Shown: positions 16,380 through 25,857, counted from the stretch's first letter. The stretch: DNA of 64,000 nucleotides from CATQHQ01 sp965243805 (GCA_965243805.1 OZ251577.1:3720001-3784000); one strand, 5' to 3'. The notes: generated by a model from the sequence alone, not told the origin. Made by a program: numbers and translations.

Positions 16380-18596
16380 CTACCGCGAGAACCGACCCGT
16401 CACGTAGCTCACGATCTCCCGGGCGTTCAGCTCCCGACTGGACGGGCCGGTTCGCACATAGAAGCGCACTTCGCTCCCATCCTTGACGTACACCGGCCGG
16501 GACGACTTGGGGCACTGGACGACCAGCACTCGCACATCCTGGTAGTCCTCGAAGTGGCAGCGAATCTCCAGCATGGATTCGGGTCCGATCCGGTCGTTGA
16601 CCAGGTTGACGAGGTGCAGAATCATCTTGTCCTCGTTCGCGAATCCGTCCTCCTTGATGCCCACTGGCGTGCCGTCGTCGGCTACCCCGACGACCAGCTT
16701 TCCGCCGTTCGTGTTGAGGAAGGCCGCCAGCGTCTTCAGGATGCTGAGCTCGATCCGCCGGTCCTTCTTGCCGGTATGGAGGTTCGTTCGAAGCGCGGAC
16801 TTGAACTCCACGCCGTCGGACTCGCCCAGGCCGATCACCCGGTCCAGGTCGTCGTCTTCCGCCTCCCCTTCCCTGTCGCCGTCCACGCTCTTCGCGAGGG
16901 ACTCGTATGCGGCGCGAATGACCTCCGCAATCCGCTCGCGGCGCGTCTCCAGGAAGTCGGAGTACTCCATCTGCTCCCAGTCCGCCGGAAGCGCGTGGAA
17001 GTAGTGCATCCGCTCCAGTGATTCCTCGTCGGCGGGCGGCCCCGCCGAGAGCCGTTCGTGGTCCGCCGTCTCCGTGTATGCGTAGTTGGCGATCTGGTTC
17101 GTGTCGCGGGTGCGGGTGACGCCGAGAGCCCCTAGCTGGCTCTTGGAGAAGAGGTGGCGCCTCTCAACCCGCTTGTTGGGCGTTACGTCCGGGTCAAGCA
17201 CGTCCGACATCTTGACGGTCGAGTACAGCGCGGGAGCGTCGAGCAGAGCCAGGGCGGCACTGTATGCGTGCAGCGAAGGGCTGCGGGGCGACGACGTAGC
17301 CAAGTCGTTGGGCAGCGTCACCTTCCAGAAGTCGGGAGTGAGCTCGATCGCGCAGATGCGCGTCAGTATGTCCACGAAGCTCGTAGCGTCGCGAGCATCC
17401 CGCAGGCGCGCCAAGTCGAACTCCATCGCCGACTCGGGCGATCCCGCGAACCGGCCGGTGACGGTGGACATGAAGAACCACTGGGCGATCGTCTTCCGAA
17501 GCACCTGCCTGTCCACATCCCGCTCATTGCGACCGATCAGGTAGAGGATGTACGCGAAGAGCAAGTTGTTCGTCGAGCTGATCATCTTGCTGCTGCGAAA
17601 ACCCGCCGCCCGAAGGCAATCCATGAACTCGCGCCAGCTTCCGATCTCCAGCGTCTGCTCCTGCGCTTGGCGCAGCTTGTCGAACTGGCGGGTTCGGAGC
17701 GCCTGGCTGAAGTCGCCCGTCTCCAGGTCCTTCCCCCGCAGTATCGAGTAGACGTACTGTAGGCGCGCCCGGTTGAAGGCGACGCCGACGCTCACCCGCA
17801 GAAGCTGGGACGGCTTGGGTTGAATGAAGGGGTTGTGGGGCGAGAAGGCGCCGCCGTCCGGCTCCCTGGCCGCCCGACAGAACTCTTCCAGCTGCCGCCG
17901 ACCGTCTTCCTGGAAGACCGACATCAGCGTAAGGATGAAGTCCGCTTGGTTGAGCTGGGTGCCTTCGCTGTTGATGCGCACGAAGACGTCGGACACGGCT
18001 TCTTCCGGGACGCTGGCCGCAAGCTCCAGGACCGTAAAGGAGAACTGTTCGAGGGAGTGGAGCCGCTGAATGGCGTGCTGTATCCGGATGACGGTGTCCG
18101 CGTCCACCTCCCGGGTGGAGGTCAGCCCGTCCAAGTAGTCGTTGGCGACCGTGAACATGCTGTCGGTCCAGACCACCGAGATGTCGTCGATGAACGCCTT
18201 GTCGCGGCGGATCGCGGCGTCCGCCACCTCGAAGCGCTCTTCCAGGGGGTTGAAGGCGATCCGAACCGAGCGGCGCGTCCAGTTCTTGTCCACCACGGGC
18301 ACCCCCTTCAGCACCGCGTACAGGGAGGTGAGCCGCTGCTGGCCGTCCACGATCACCATGTCGGGCGCCCGCTGCTTGCGCCTGCCGATCGTGCGGTCGC
18401 CCGGGAGCCCGTTCTTCCAGAAGAGCAGGTAGCCCACCGGATAGCCGCGATAGAGGGAATCGAAGAGGTCGCGCACCTTCTGGTTGGGCCACACAAAGGG
18501 CCGCTGGATGTCCGGCAACCCGATGACACCGGACTCGATGTCGCGGATCAGTGATCGCAGGTCGGCGGTGGTGGTCCTGAACACAGTGTCGGTCAT
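16380..18596 (-). CDS. DUF262 / HNH / AlbA (Schlafen-type) fusion, candidate defence nuclease
   Basis: 738 residues from ATG 18596. The N-terminal DUF262 (GmrS/ParB-like) domain shows RPFVW at 32-36 and the hallmark DGQQRLTS at 84-91. A central helical region leads to RRHLFSKS (His 481) and NQIANYAYTETADHERLS, a DUF1524-like HNH nuclease pattern. The C-terminus (about 592-735) is an AlbA_2/Schlafen divergent AAA domain: ESDGVEFKSALR, then LAAFLNTNGGKLVVGVADDGTPVGI. DUF262-DUF1524 proteins such as GmrSD cut modified phage DNA and AlbA_2 domains recur in defence islands, so anti-phage activity is a reasonable inference. The gene stands alone, with no adjacent modification genes. The start is preceded by AGAGAAG. 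Confidence 0.8.
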   Translation of the reverse strand: MTDTVFRTTTADLRSLIRDIESGVIGLPDIQRPFVWPNQKVRDLFDSLYRGYPVGYLLFWKNGLPGDRTIGRRKQRAPDMVIVDGQQRLTSLYAVLKGVPVVDKNWTRRSVRIAFNPLEERFEVADAAIRRDKAFIDDISVVWTDSMFTVANDYLDGLTSTREVDADTVIRIQHAIQRLHSLEQFSFTVLELAASVPEEAVSDVFVRINSEGTQLNQADFILTLMSVFQEDGRRQLEEFCRAAREPDGGAFSPHNPFIQPKPSQLLRVSVGVAFNRARLQYVYSILRGKDLETGDFSQALRTRQFDKLRQAQEQTLEIGSWREFMDCLRAAGFRSSKMISSTNNLLFAYILYLIGRNERDVDRQVLRKTIAQWFFMSTVTGRFAGSPESAMEFDLARLRDARDATSFVDILTRICAIELTPDFWKVTLPNDLATSSPRSPSLHAYSAALALLDAPALYSTVKMSDVLDPDVTPNKRVERRHLFSKSQLGALGVTRTRDTNQIANYAYTETADHERLSAGPPADEESLERMHYFHALPADWEQMEYSDFLETRRERIAEVIRAAYESLAKSVDGDREGEAEDDDLDRVIGLGESDGVEFKSALRTNLHTGKKDRRIELSILKTLAAFLNTNGGKLVVGVADDGTPVGIKEDGFANEDKMILHLVNLVNDRIGPESMLEIRCHFEDYQDVRVLVVQCPKSSRPVYVKDGSEVRFYVRTGPSSRELNAREIVSYVTGRFSR

Positions 18597-18903
18597 GGCG
18601 ATCTTCTCTGGGGTTGGAGGGTTGCCTCGGCTTCTGGGCGGGAGCGTACATGGGGGGTCCCAGGACTGCAACCGGCCTGGGCGGCGGCGGACCCCCCGTC
18701 AGAGCGCGGCAACCCCCCGTCAGCGAAGTGGCCCCCCGTCACCGCGGCGGACCCTCCGTCAGCGAAGCGGCGCCAGCGCGCGGATGCTTGGGCAGCAGCC
18801 CTCCGCGATCAATGACGAAGACGGTGTCGCCCGCCAGAGCGAACGAACTCACGGTTGCTGTCGCACCCCACAACCAAGACGACGACGGCAATCCATGAGC
18901 GCG
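18597..18903 (-). promoter_or_regulatory. Intergenic region with CCCCCGTCA microrepeats
   Basis: Upstream of the DUF262 gene. At about 18691-18765 the plus strand repeats CCCCCGTCA(G/C)CG four times with degenerate spacers. The left part (18597-18690) should hold the DUF262 promoter, but no clear -10/-35 is visible. The right part overlaps a possible lipoprotein gene remnant. Confidence 0.4.
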
Positions 18904-18907
18904 TCAT
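18739..18907 (-). pseudogene. Possible short lipoprotein gene remnant (frameshifted)
   Basis: From ATG 18907 the frame reads a perfect lipoprotein signal (MTRSWIAVVVLVVGC, then DSN) and stops after 32 residues. Shifting frame by one continues as LAGDTVFVIDRGGLLPKH to a stop at 18739, a sensible coding-like stretch. This looks like the head of a secreted lipoprotein that has been truncated and frameshifted. It could instead be a functional mini-lipoprotein. It overlaps the end of the dehydratase gene by four bases (ATGA). Confidence 0.3.
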
Positions 18908-19890
18908 GCTGGGTTCGCTACCAGCTCGCTCAGCAGGGCCGGGGCGAGGTTCCCTCCCGAGACGATCACGGCCGCCAGGCCCTGGGGCTCGTAGCCGGAC
19001 CAGAGCGCGGCCAGCCCCACGGCCCCGCCCCCTTCCACGACCAACCGGCACTCTCGAAACGCCCGGCCCACCGCGTCGCGGACCGCGTCCTCCGACACTA
19101 CGACGTGCTCGTCCACCACCTCCCGAACGATCTCGAAGGAGAAGCGGTTCTCCATGCCGATGCCGCCGGAGAGCGCCGACGCGATCGTCTCCTCCTCCGG
19201 CACGTGAACCGGTCGGCCTTCCAGCACGCTGCGGTGCATGACGGAGGCGCGCTGGGCGGAGACGGCCACCACCCGCACGCCGCGCTCCTTGACGGCCAAC
19301 CCGACGCCCGCCGCGAGCCCGCCGCCGGAGAGAGGCACGATGACCTCCTCCACGCCCGGAAGTTGGTCCAGCAGTTCGACCCCCAGGGTTCCCTGCCCCT
19401 CGATGACGTCCAGGTCGTCGAAAGGATGGACGGTCGCCAGCCCCTGGTCGGCGGCCAGCTCGGCGGCACGGGCCTCGGCGTCGTCGTAGGTGGGGCCGGC
19501 CAGGACGACCCGCGCCTGCGCCGCCCGGATCGCCCGAAGCTTGAGGGGGTCCACCCAGTCGGGCACGCACACCGTCACCTGCACGCCCAGCAGCCGGCCC
19601 ACCTCCGCCACCGCGCGAGCGTGGTTCCCCGACGAAGCAGCCACCACCCCTCGGCTCCGCTCCTCGGCCGACAGCTTGGCCACACGGTTGGCCGCGCCGC
19701 GCATCTTGAAGGCGCCAGTGCGCTGGAGCGACTCCAGCTTGAGGAAGACGGAGCCGGAAGACGTGCCTGCGCTACCGACGTTGGCGCCGTCGTCCAGCGG
19801 AACCACCGGCGTCGTCCACGCCAGCGGCCGCACCCGACGGCAGGCGCCCCGAAAGTCGAGGGGCCGGCGCACGATGGACCGGCGGGACAT
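18904..19890 (-). CDS. PLP-dependent threonine/serine dehydratase family
   Basis: 328 residues from ATG 19890, 23 bp after the LVIVD-protein stop. Fold-type II PLP enzyme deaminating threonine or serine to 2-oxoacids, or racemising serine. PLP lysine sits in LQRTGAFKMRGAANRV, the substrate loop is SSGNHARAVA, the glycine-rich phosphate loop is SGGGLAAGVGLA, and the C-terminus has EGGGAVGLAAL and the SGGN motif. There is no C-terminal ACT/regulatory domain, so this is the short catabolic (TdcB-like) or serine-racemase-like form, not feedback-regulated IlvA. The wider open frame in the same phase upstream is shadow of the preceding gene. Confidence 0.87.
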   Translation of the reverse strand: MSRRSIVRRPLDFRGACRRVRPLAWTTPVVPLDDGANVGSAGTSSGSVFLKLESLQRTGAFKMRGAANRVAKLSAEERSRGVVAASSGNHARAVAEVGRLLGVQVTVCVPDWVDPLKLRAIRAAQARVVLAGPTYDDAEARAAELAADQGLATVHPFDDLDVIEGQGTLGVELLDQLPGVEEVIVPLSGGGLAAGVGLAVKERGVRVVAVSAQRASVMHRSVLEGRPVHVPEEETIASALSGGIGMENRFSFEIVREVVDEHVVVSEDAVRDAVGRAFRECRLVVEGGGAVGLAALWSGYEPQGLAAVIVSGGNLAPALLSELVANPA

Positions 19891-19913
19891 CCTGGACACG
19901 CCAGACGCCCCGT

Positions 19914-21827
19914 TCAGGAGATGATGCGCTGGCCCTCCACCAGCTTCACAATCCAGAGGCCCGAGTTCAGGTCCGAAGTGAAGACGTGTCCCTTGTGAAT
20001 CTGGGCGCCCCAGGTCATGCCCCAGTTGGGGACGGTGGACTGGGCGTCGGTGGTCTTGAGGACGGCGATCTCCCTGCCCTGCCGGTACAGGTCGCCCCGC
20101 AGTTCGCCGGAGATGTCCACCACCCGCAAGCCTGCTTGGTAGTAGCCCACGTAGAGCCGATCGCCCTCCACCCAGATGTTGTGGGCGCCGGCTTCGGGCA
20201 CTTCGTAGCGCGCCACCTCCACCGGGTTGTCCGGGTCCTCCATGTCGAGGACGTGGACGTATCCCCGGGCCTCGATCGGCGCGTCGGGGTCCCACTCCTG
20301 GGGGAAAATCTCGTCGCCCACGAACAGGTAGCGTCCGGCTCGCCAAGCCGTGTGCGTGTTGCCGGCCGGGTAGTTGTAGCGGGACACGAACGCCGGCTCG
20401 GTGGGAGTGCCGCCGTGGGTGCCGGCGCCCACGTCCAGCGTAACGGCCCCGTCGTCCCAGTACGACAGGTAGGCGTAGCCATCTTGGACGATCACGTCGT
20501 GGAGGGACTTGGTGGGGGACTCGGGAAGGCCCCACCGCCCAACCTCGTCGGGCACCGCGGGATCGGAGATGTCGATGATGTGGATGTCGCTGGTCCCGTT
20601 GTGGACGGCGTACACCAAGTCGCCCTCGATCCAGACGTTGTGGACGCCGCCGGGGACGGTGCGCTTGTACTCGGAGATAATCGACGGGTGGGCCGGGTCC
20701 GACAGGTCCAGAACCACGATTCCGTTGCGGCGGTCCGACGCGCCTTCCCGAGTCAGGATGCCGATGCGGTTGCTGGCGTGAATCTTCACGTCGTTGATCC
20801 GACGGGCGTCCAGCTGCACCGAGTCGGTCAGGACGGGAGATGCGGGATCGGTCACGTCCCACGCCTTCATCCAGTCGTACATGAAGGTGCCCACGTAGGC
20901 GTAGTCGCGGCCGTCGGCGCCCTCGAAGACCCAGGTGTCGCCCGAATGGTGGTCAGCGGCGGCGCCCCGGCCGACCCGGACCAGCTCGGCCTCGTCGATG
21001 CGCGCCGTCACCTCCACCATGGCCGTGGCGGCCCGCTCTTCGCCCACCAGCGCGGTGACCCGGTACGTTCCCGGCTCCTCGGCAACGAAGACGCCCTGGT
21101 ACCCTTCCGCCTCGATCTGGGCTCCGCTTCCGTCCACGCTCCACGCCGGGTAGAGGGCGGCGGCGCCCGACGAGGCCCGGATCTGGAAGCGCACCACGTC
21201 CCCGGTGCGGGCGGTGGCGTCGCGCGGCACGACCTGGACCCTCCCCAGCGGCCCTTCGCTCACCTGCACCGCCACCACGGCGCGGGCGCGCCCAGCCGAG
21301 ACCTCGATCTCGGCCCGTCCTGCCGCCCGTCCGTGCACCCGGCCCGTGGCGTCCACCCCGGCCACCCCTTCATCGCTGGAGGAGAACGCGGCCACGGCGC
21401 CGCGCACCGCCTGCACGTCGGCGTCGAAGGCGGAGACGCGCAGCGGAGCGCTCGTCCCCGCGACCAGCGCGTCCACCGGCAGCCCGGCCTGGACCTCCGC
21501 CACGGGCAGCGCCTCCACCACAACCGTCGCGAAGTCCATGACGTTCCCCGCCCGGACCCCGATCCGCGCCTCCCCAGGCGAGACGGCGGTGACCCGCCCG
21601 GCCTGGTCGACGGTCGCCACCTCCGGCGCCGGCGCGAACCACCTCAACGTGGCGCCGTCCAGTGTGGTGCCGTCGGCCCCAGCGACCGTGGCGGCGAGTT
21701 CGACGGTCTCGCCAACCTCCAGCACGATGCGTCCGGGCTCCACCTGCACTTGGGCGGCCGGGGACTGGGAGGCGGGCGGATCGGCCTGAACGACGGCGGC
21801 CAGAAGCAGTGCGGCGGGAGCGATCAT
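19914..21827 (-). CDS. Secreted BIG2-domain protein with LVIVD-type beta-propeller repeats
   Basis: 637 residues with a signal peptide (MIAPAALLLAAVVQA). Residues about 25-110 and 115-200 are BIG2 Ig-like domains, with VEPGRIVLEVGETVEL and ATVDQAGRVTAVSPGEARI. A third Ig-like region runs to about 285. The rest is a propeller of LVIVD-type units: WDVTDPASPV, LDLSDPAHPSI, IDISDPAVPDEVG, LDMEDPDNPVEVARY and VDISGELRGD. Presumably an exported adhesion or sensing protein. It is co-directional and close to the dehydratase gene downstream, but no functional link is obvious. Confidence 0.8.
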   Translation of the reverse strand: MIAPAALLLAAVVQADPPASQSPAAQVQVEPGRIVLEVGETVELAATVAGADGTTLDGATLRWFAPAPEVATVDQAGRVTAVSPGEARIGVRAGNVMDFATVVVEALPVAEVQAGLPVDALVAGTSAPLRVSAFDADVQAVRGAVAAFSSSDEGVAGVDATGRVHGRAAGRAEIEVSAGRARAVVAVQVSEGPLGRVQVVPRDATARTGDVVRFQIRASSGAAALYPAWSVDGSGAQIEAEGYQGVFVAEEPGTYRVTALVGEERAATAMVEVTARIDEAELVRVGRGAAADHHSGDTWVFEGADGRDYAYVGTFMYDWMKAWDVTDPASPVLTDSVQLDARRINDVKIHASNRIGILTREGASDRRNGIVVLDLSDPAHPSIISEYKRTVPGGVHNVWIEGDLVYAVHNGTSDIHIIDISDPAVPDEVGRWGLPESPTKSLHDVIVQDGYAYLSYWDDGAVTLDVGAGTHGGTPTEPAFVSRYNYPAGNTHTAWRAGRYLFVGDEIFPQEWDPDAPIEARGYVHVLDMEDPDNPVEVARYEVPEAGAHNIWVEGDRLYVGYYQAGLRVVDISGELRGDLYRQGREIAVLKTTDAQSTVPNWGMTWGAQIHKGHVFTSDLNSGLWIVKLVEGQRIIS

Positions 21828-21872
21828 GACGGGAGTCCTTCGGGCGGGTTTACCTGGATTGGACCAGCGGGC

Positions 21873-22499
21873 TCACTTGGACTGGAGCCGGGGACGGGTT
21901 GTCAGCTCTGGAAAGCGGTAGACCACCACCCCAGAGCCCGGTGCGTTGTCTACGTCCACATAGCCTTTTTGGGACATCTCGGTCAACGTGCGCTCGATCT
22001 CCTCGAAGCCCTTCCCCGTGGCCATGACGCCCTGGGTAACGGTGATCTCGCCCCCGTTCTCCATCGCGGCCTGCAGGAGCTGCTGCCGAAGGTCGAGAGG
22101 CGGCAACCGTCGGGCCTCGCCCTTCGCCCGCTCGTCGTCGACAGCTCGGCCCACCTGTCGAGGGTGAGGGATGCGCCCGTCGCGGATGTTGGCGTTTCGC
22201 ACCAGCGACTTCATCCGGAAGAGGTCGATCACTTGGCCGATCCCCAAGAGCCCGAACGTGGCCAAGTAGAGGACGCCGGTGCCGATCTTGCCCATGTAGA
22301 AGCGGTGGATGCCGCACGCGCCCGCCAGGGATGCGCACCAAAGGGCGTAGGAAAGCCCGGTGGAGTACGGAGCCTGTTCAGGGTCCGCACTGGCCACGGG
22401 GTTCGCGGCTCCGCCCGGTGCCAGTCCGCCCGCAGGCAGGTTGACGGTCACGTTGACCGGCACCACGCCACTCCCCTGCCCCTCGCCTCGCTCGCTCAT
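21873..22499 (-). CDS. TM2-domain membrane protein with C-terminal winged-helix-like domain
   Basis: 208 residues. After a Gly/Ala/Pro-rich N-terminus, residues about 48-95 hold the TM2 pattern: two helices with the loop GIHRFYMGKIGTGVLYL and then GIGQVIDLFRM. The C-terminal ~70 residues (ITVTQGVMATGKGFEEIERTL, then GYVDVDNAPGSGVVVYRF) look like a winged helix as seen in small regulatory or peptide-binding domains. It lies 80 bp downstream of the last P450 of the peptide locus and on the same strand, so co-transcription is possible. I see no evidence that it is the missing leader-recognition protein. Confidence 0.72.
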   Translation of the reverse strand: MSERGEGQGSGVVPVNVTVNLPAGGLAPGGAANPVASADPEQAPYSTGLSYALWCASLAGACGIHRFYMGKIGTGVLYLATFGLLGIGQVIDLFRMKSLVRNANIRDGRIPHPRQVGRAVDDERAKGEARRLPPLDLRQQLLQAAMENGGEITVTQGVMATGKGFEEIERTLTEMSQKGYVDVDNAPGSGVVVYRFPELTTRPRLQSK

Positions 22500-22578
22500 C
22501 CGTCGCTCCCCTGGTATCGGTGCCTTGGCATCAAATCTGCGTCAGCTCCCTACTGTGAGCAAGCCCCGACGAACTCCT

Positions 22579-23877
22579 CTACGGGCCCCTTCGCACTCGT
22601 ATGTGCAGAGACTTCGGTCCCCGCAGCATGACTGTGCGCTCGAACACCGGCGGTCGAGAGTCGTCAAGCTGGACATCGGCGAACCGCTCCAGAAGGACCT
22701 CGAAGGCGACCCGGGCTACCAGCCTGGCAAGCCGAGCGAACATGCAGTGATGAATGCCGCGCCCAAACGTGACATGGCGCTTGTCGGCGCGGGCGATGTC
22801 CAGTTCGTTCGGTCGCTCGAACTGTTCTGGATCGCGGTTGGCCGCGCCCAGGGAGCAAGTCACATGGGAGTCGGCTGCGACCGGAGTACCGGCGATTTCG
22901 GTGTCCTTGGCAGCGATGCGCTGGACCAACTGAACCGGCGCATCGTAGCGCAACAACTCTTCGACCGCGTCAGCAAGGAGCTCGGGTCGCTCGCGCAGCA
23001 ACCGCATCTGCTCTGGATGGCGCAACAGCGCCAGCAAGCCCGTGCCGATGAGGTCCTTGGTCGACCCGTCGCCCACGCCGAGCACGAGGCGCAACATGGC
23101 CTCAGTCTCCTCCTGGGTGAGCCGGTCGCCTTGGTTGTCTGCTTCCACCAACCTGGACACCACATCGTCCCGGGGCTGGGATCGGCGTTCCTCCACGAGG
23201 TGGGAGATGCGACGGGTGAAGAGCATGTGCGCACGAAGCCACTGGCGGAGATGCTCCTTCGTTGGCCTGGACTCACGGAGCCAGCCCATCCGTTCTACGT
23301 AACTCCCCGGACTGGAGAGACGGTTTTCGATCCACTTCTTGACGAGCCCCATGTCATCTGCAGACAACCCGATCATGCGCCCGATGACCTGCACGGGCAA
23401 CGGCTTGGCAAGAACGGACATCCAGTCGAAGACATCCTGGTCGGCAACCCGGTCCAGCAGCTTGTGTGCCGTTGCGCGGACGTAGCTCTCCATCTGCGCC
23501 ATTCGCCCAGGCGTGAACGCCCGCCTGGCAAAGCGTTGCAGACGCGTGTGCTCCGGCGGGTCGGAGGAAAGGAGCGACGGGACCGCGGCTAGCGGTCGCC
23601 CAAGGCTAAACGCCTTGTAGTCGCGCAGAACACGATCCACGTCTCGGTAGCGGGTTACTAGGACGCCCCCGGTCAGCGAGCAGCGGAGGCACGGCCCTGC
23701 CTCGCGCAAGCGACGAAGGTCCGGGTAGGGGTCGTTGAGGTAGTTGGCGCCGAGCGGCCACCACGCGATCCCGTTTCGGCGCCGGTCCTGGGCCAAGCGG
23801 TCGTAGACGTGCGGGAGGACATCGGAGCCCAACGACGACACCAACGGAACTTGGCTGACCCCAACTGTGTCGGACAT
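22579..23877 (-). CDS. Cytochrome P450 (cassette B)
   Basis: 432 residues, a soluble bacterial class I-type P450 that would hydroxylate or cross-link a substrate using ferredoxin-supplied electrons. ExxR is E307-R310, the I-helix oxygen-binding segment is GVGDGST (267-273), and the haem loop is FGRGIHHCMFARLARL with Cys378. The family usually has a small residue two after the Cys; here it is Phe, shared with its near-identical copy at 27493-28797. Start ATG 23877 is 26 bp after the cyclase stop. No ferredoxin or reductase gene is nearby. Position suggests it tailors the peptide of this locus. Confidence 0.88.
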   Translation of the reverse strand: MSDTVGVSQVPLVSSLGSDVLPHVYDRLAQDRRRNGIAWWPLGANYLNDPYPDLRRLREAGPCLRCSLTGGVLVTRYRDVDRVLRDYKAFSLGRPLAAVPSLLSSDPPEHTRLQRFARRAFTPGRMAQMESYVRATAHKLLDRVADQDVFDWMSVLAKPLPVQVIGRMIGLSADDMGLVKKWIENRLSSPGSYVERMGWLRESRPTKEHLRQWLRAHMLFTRRISHLVEERRSQPRDDVVSRLVEADNQGDRLTQEETEAMLRLVLGVGDGSTKDLIGTGLLALLRHPEQMRLLRERPELLADAVEELLRYDAPVQLVQRIAAKDTEIAGTPVAADSHVTCSLGAANRDPEQFERPNELDIARADKRHVTFGRGIHHCMFARLARLVARVAFEVLLERFADVQLDDSRPPVFERTVMLRGPKSLHIRVRRGP

Positions 23878-23903
23878 CGGACTCCTCTTGGTCCGTACGG
23901 CGA

Positions 23904-25856
23904 TCAGCGAGCAGTCTCCACAAAGCGAATGAACCGGCCCGTGTTGATGGCACGGTTGAAGCCCCAAGGGATGAATTCCGAATCCGGATGGTCGTGCTGC
24001 GAGAGCGGAGTCTGGCTCGGCCACGTGTTCAGCACTCTCAGCAGGCGGTCCAGGTCGAGGCGCTCGGCCACGGCAGGGTCGCCGCGCCATTCCTCGATCT
24101 CCTCGCGGACCCGGGGCAGGTCGCGGGCAAGGCGGAAGTGCCAGTCGGCGGCTTGGAGGCCCCGGCGCCTCCCCCAGAGGATCTCGTCGGGCAGGCGGCC
24201 GTCCATGAGCAAGCGGACCAGCCGCCGGTCACAGCCGTCGCGGTAGTACAGCTCGTCTGGAAGGCCCAGGCACCAGAGGGCCAGCCGCCGGTTTGCGAGG
24301 GGGTCGCGGTACGCGACATCGTGGAATGCTTCGACGGCCAGCCGCATGGATCTGCCTTCCCCGTCGTTGAAGGCGGAGAGCATCCGCAGCTGCCCTTCGA
24401 GGCGCGACCGGGGACGTTGCCAATGCGGGTCGAAGCCGTGCTCCAGTGCACGTTGGTTGACGCGCATGTCGCGGGCGAAATCGGGATGCACGGCACTGTA
24501 CGCTGGCCAACCCGAACGGCCACTCCAGCGCTCCTTAGTCGCATAAAGAGAACGCGGCAGGAAAGGTAGGACGGCATGGTGCAACAAGAAGGACTTCTTC
24601 GACCGCCAAGGCTCCAGAAGGGCTGCCTCTGCATTCAGTGCCTCCCAGCGACCGCGCCGAAACAAGGTCGCGAGCCGCTCCTGGCCCCCGTAGCTGACAG
24701 TCGCGTTGCCAGACGCTCCGCCCAAGACGACACGCCGCCCGGCCGCCCGCATGCGGCGCCTGCACTCGTGGCCCCAGTACAGGTTTCCTGTGTTGCGTTC
24801 CGGCATCTCGTGCAGCTCCATCATCGGCCGCCACAGGTGGTCCCACGGAATGTCCTTGGCGTGGACGAAGCGCGCGTCAAGGGCTGGGTACTTGTCGGCC
24901 ATCGCGCGCACGAGCGGTCCTTCGTCGCCGTATCGGCGGCCGTTCGTGCGACCGTCCCATCCCGAGGCCGGGCGGGATGTGAACGAGATCAAAGGCGCGG
25001 CACCGGACGTTTCGGCCAGCTGCTCAAGAGCGTTGGCGGCAACAGTCGTGGAGTCCAGGCCGCTGCTCAGCAACATGGCCGGCGTCGCGCACGCCCGCAT
25101 CGACTCGGCGACGGCGGCGCGCAGGATTTCTCGGCCGGCCTCCACGTACTCCTCGGTGCGGCGCATCCGCACGGGCCGCACGTGATCGGCCGTGTTCCAG
25201 AACCGTCGGATCCGGTGTGTGCCGGGCTCGGCCTCTACGGTGAGGACTTCGCCGCAGCCCAGTGCCTGCACGCCCTCGAAATAGGTTGAGCGCACGTCGA
25301 GGTAGTCGAGGATCAGGCTACTTGCCAAGTGGGCGTCGTTGAGGCGGCGCGGGATGCCGCTGCCCGCATGGACCCCTCGCGGTGCGCTGGCTACGACGGC
25401 TGCCCGTGGTGTGACCGAGAAGTAGAGCGGCGGCGACGAGAGCGGCGAGCAGAGCGCCGTGAGGACTCGTCGGGCCCCGTCCCAGACGACGACGGCGAAC
25501 TCGCCCTCGGCACGGGCGGCCGTCGCCTCGCCCCATCGCTGCCAAGCCCGAGCAAAGAGGTCGGAGTCGGCCAAGTGCCGAACTCGTCGCGGTGCTACGT
25601 CTAGTGCACGGGCCAACTCGTCGCGGTGATGCAGCATTCCATGGAATGCCACCACTTGGCCGTCTGCGCACTCGACGATGTATCGGTCGAAGGCGTCTTC
25701 TGGAGTGAAAGGCGCGGATACGACTCGCACCAAGCCTGTCGGTCCGTGTCGACTGACGACGCTCTTGTCGCCGAACCCCTGCAGGGCAACCGACGTCTCC
25801 GCGATCGACTCCGGCGGTCGACCGTCACGCATGAACACAGCCGCGACGGCGGACAC
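23904..25856 (-). CDS. Asparagine-synthetase-like cyclase, intact copy (lasso cyclase candidate)
   Basis: 650 residues from GTG 25856. The N-terminal half is a class II glutaminase-like domain in which the catalytic Cys2 is replaced (M-S-A-V), so no ammonia from glutamine is expected. The ATP-pyrophosphatase loop is SSGLDST (264-270), and the family's acidic region YRDPLANRRLALW and LPDEILWGRRRGLQ lie near the C-terminus. Loss of Cys2 with a kept synthetase core is what lasso peptide macrolactam synthetases (the C protein) show: they adenylate an Asp/Glu side chain and close the ring onto the N-terminal amine. It directly follows the truncated peptide gene (TAAGGTG junction). Beta-lactam-synthetase-like or other amide ligase roles remain possible. 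Confidence 0.8.
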   Translation of the reverse strand: MSAVAAVFMRDGRPPESIAETSVALQGFGDKSVVSRHGPTGLVRVVSAPFTPEDAFDRYIVECADGQVVAFHGMLHHRDELARALDVAPRRVRHLADSDLFARAWQRWGEATAARAEGEFAVVVWDGARRVLTALCSPLSSPPLYFSVTPRAAVVASAPRGVHAGSGIPRRLNDAHLASSLILDYLDVRSTYFEGVQALGCGEVLTVEAEPGTHRIRRFWNTADHVRPVRMRRTEEYVEAGREILRAAVAESMRACATPAMLLSSGLDSTTVAANALEQLAETSGAAPLISFTSRPASGWDGRTNGRRYGDEGPLVRAMADKYPALDARFVHAKDIPWDHLWRPMMELHEMPERNTGNLYWGHECRRRMRAAGRRVVLGGASGNATVSYGGQERLATLFRRGRWEALNAEAALLEPWRSKKSFLLHHAVLPFLPRSLYATKERWSGRSGWPAYSAVHPDFARDMRVNQRALEHGFDPHWQRPRSRLEGQLRMLSAFNDGEGRSMRLAVEAFHDVAYRDPLANRRLALWCLGLPDELYYRDGCDRRLVRLLMDGRLPDEILWGRRRGLQAADWHFRLARDLPRVREEIEEWRGDPAVAERLDLDRLLRVLNTWPSQTPLSQHDHPDSEFIPWGFNRAINTGRFIRFVETAR

Positions 25857-25857
25857 C

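Noticed and set aside
18691..18765. CCCCCGTCA repeats as a CRISPR array
   Set aside because: Units are ~10 bp with irregular short spacers and there are no cas genes; simple degenerate repeat.
21873..22499. TM2/winged-helix protein as the missing RRE leader-binding protein
   Set aside because: Its C-terminal domain resembles a winged helix, but it is fused to TM helices and lacks PqqD-like motifs; no positive evidence.
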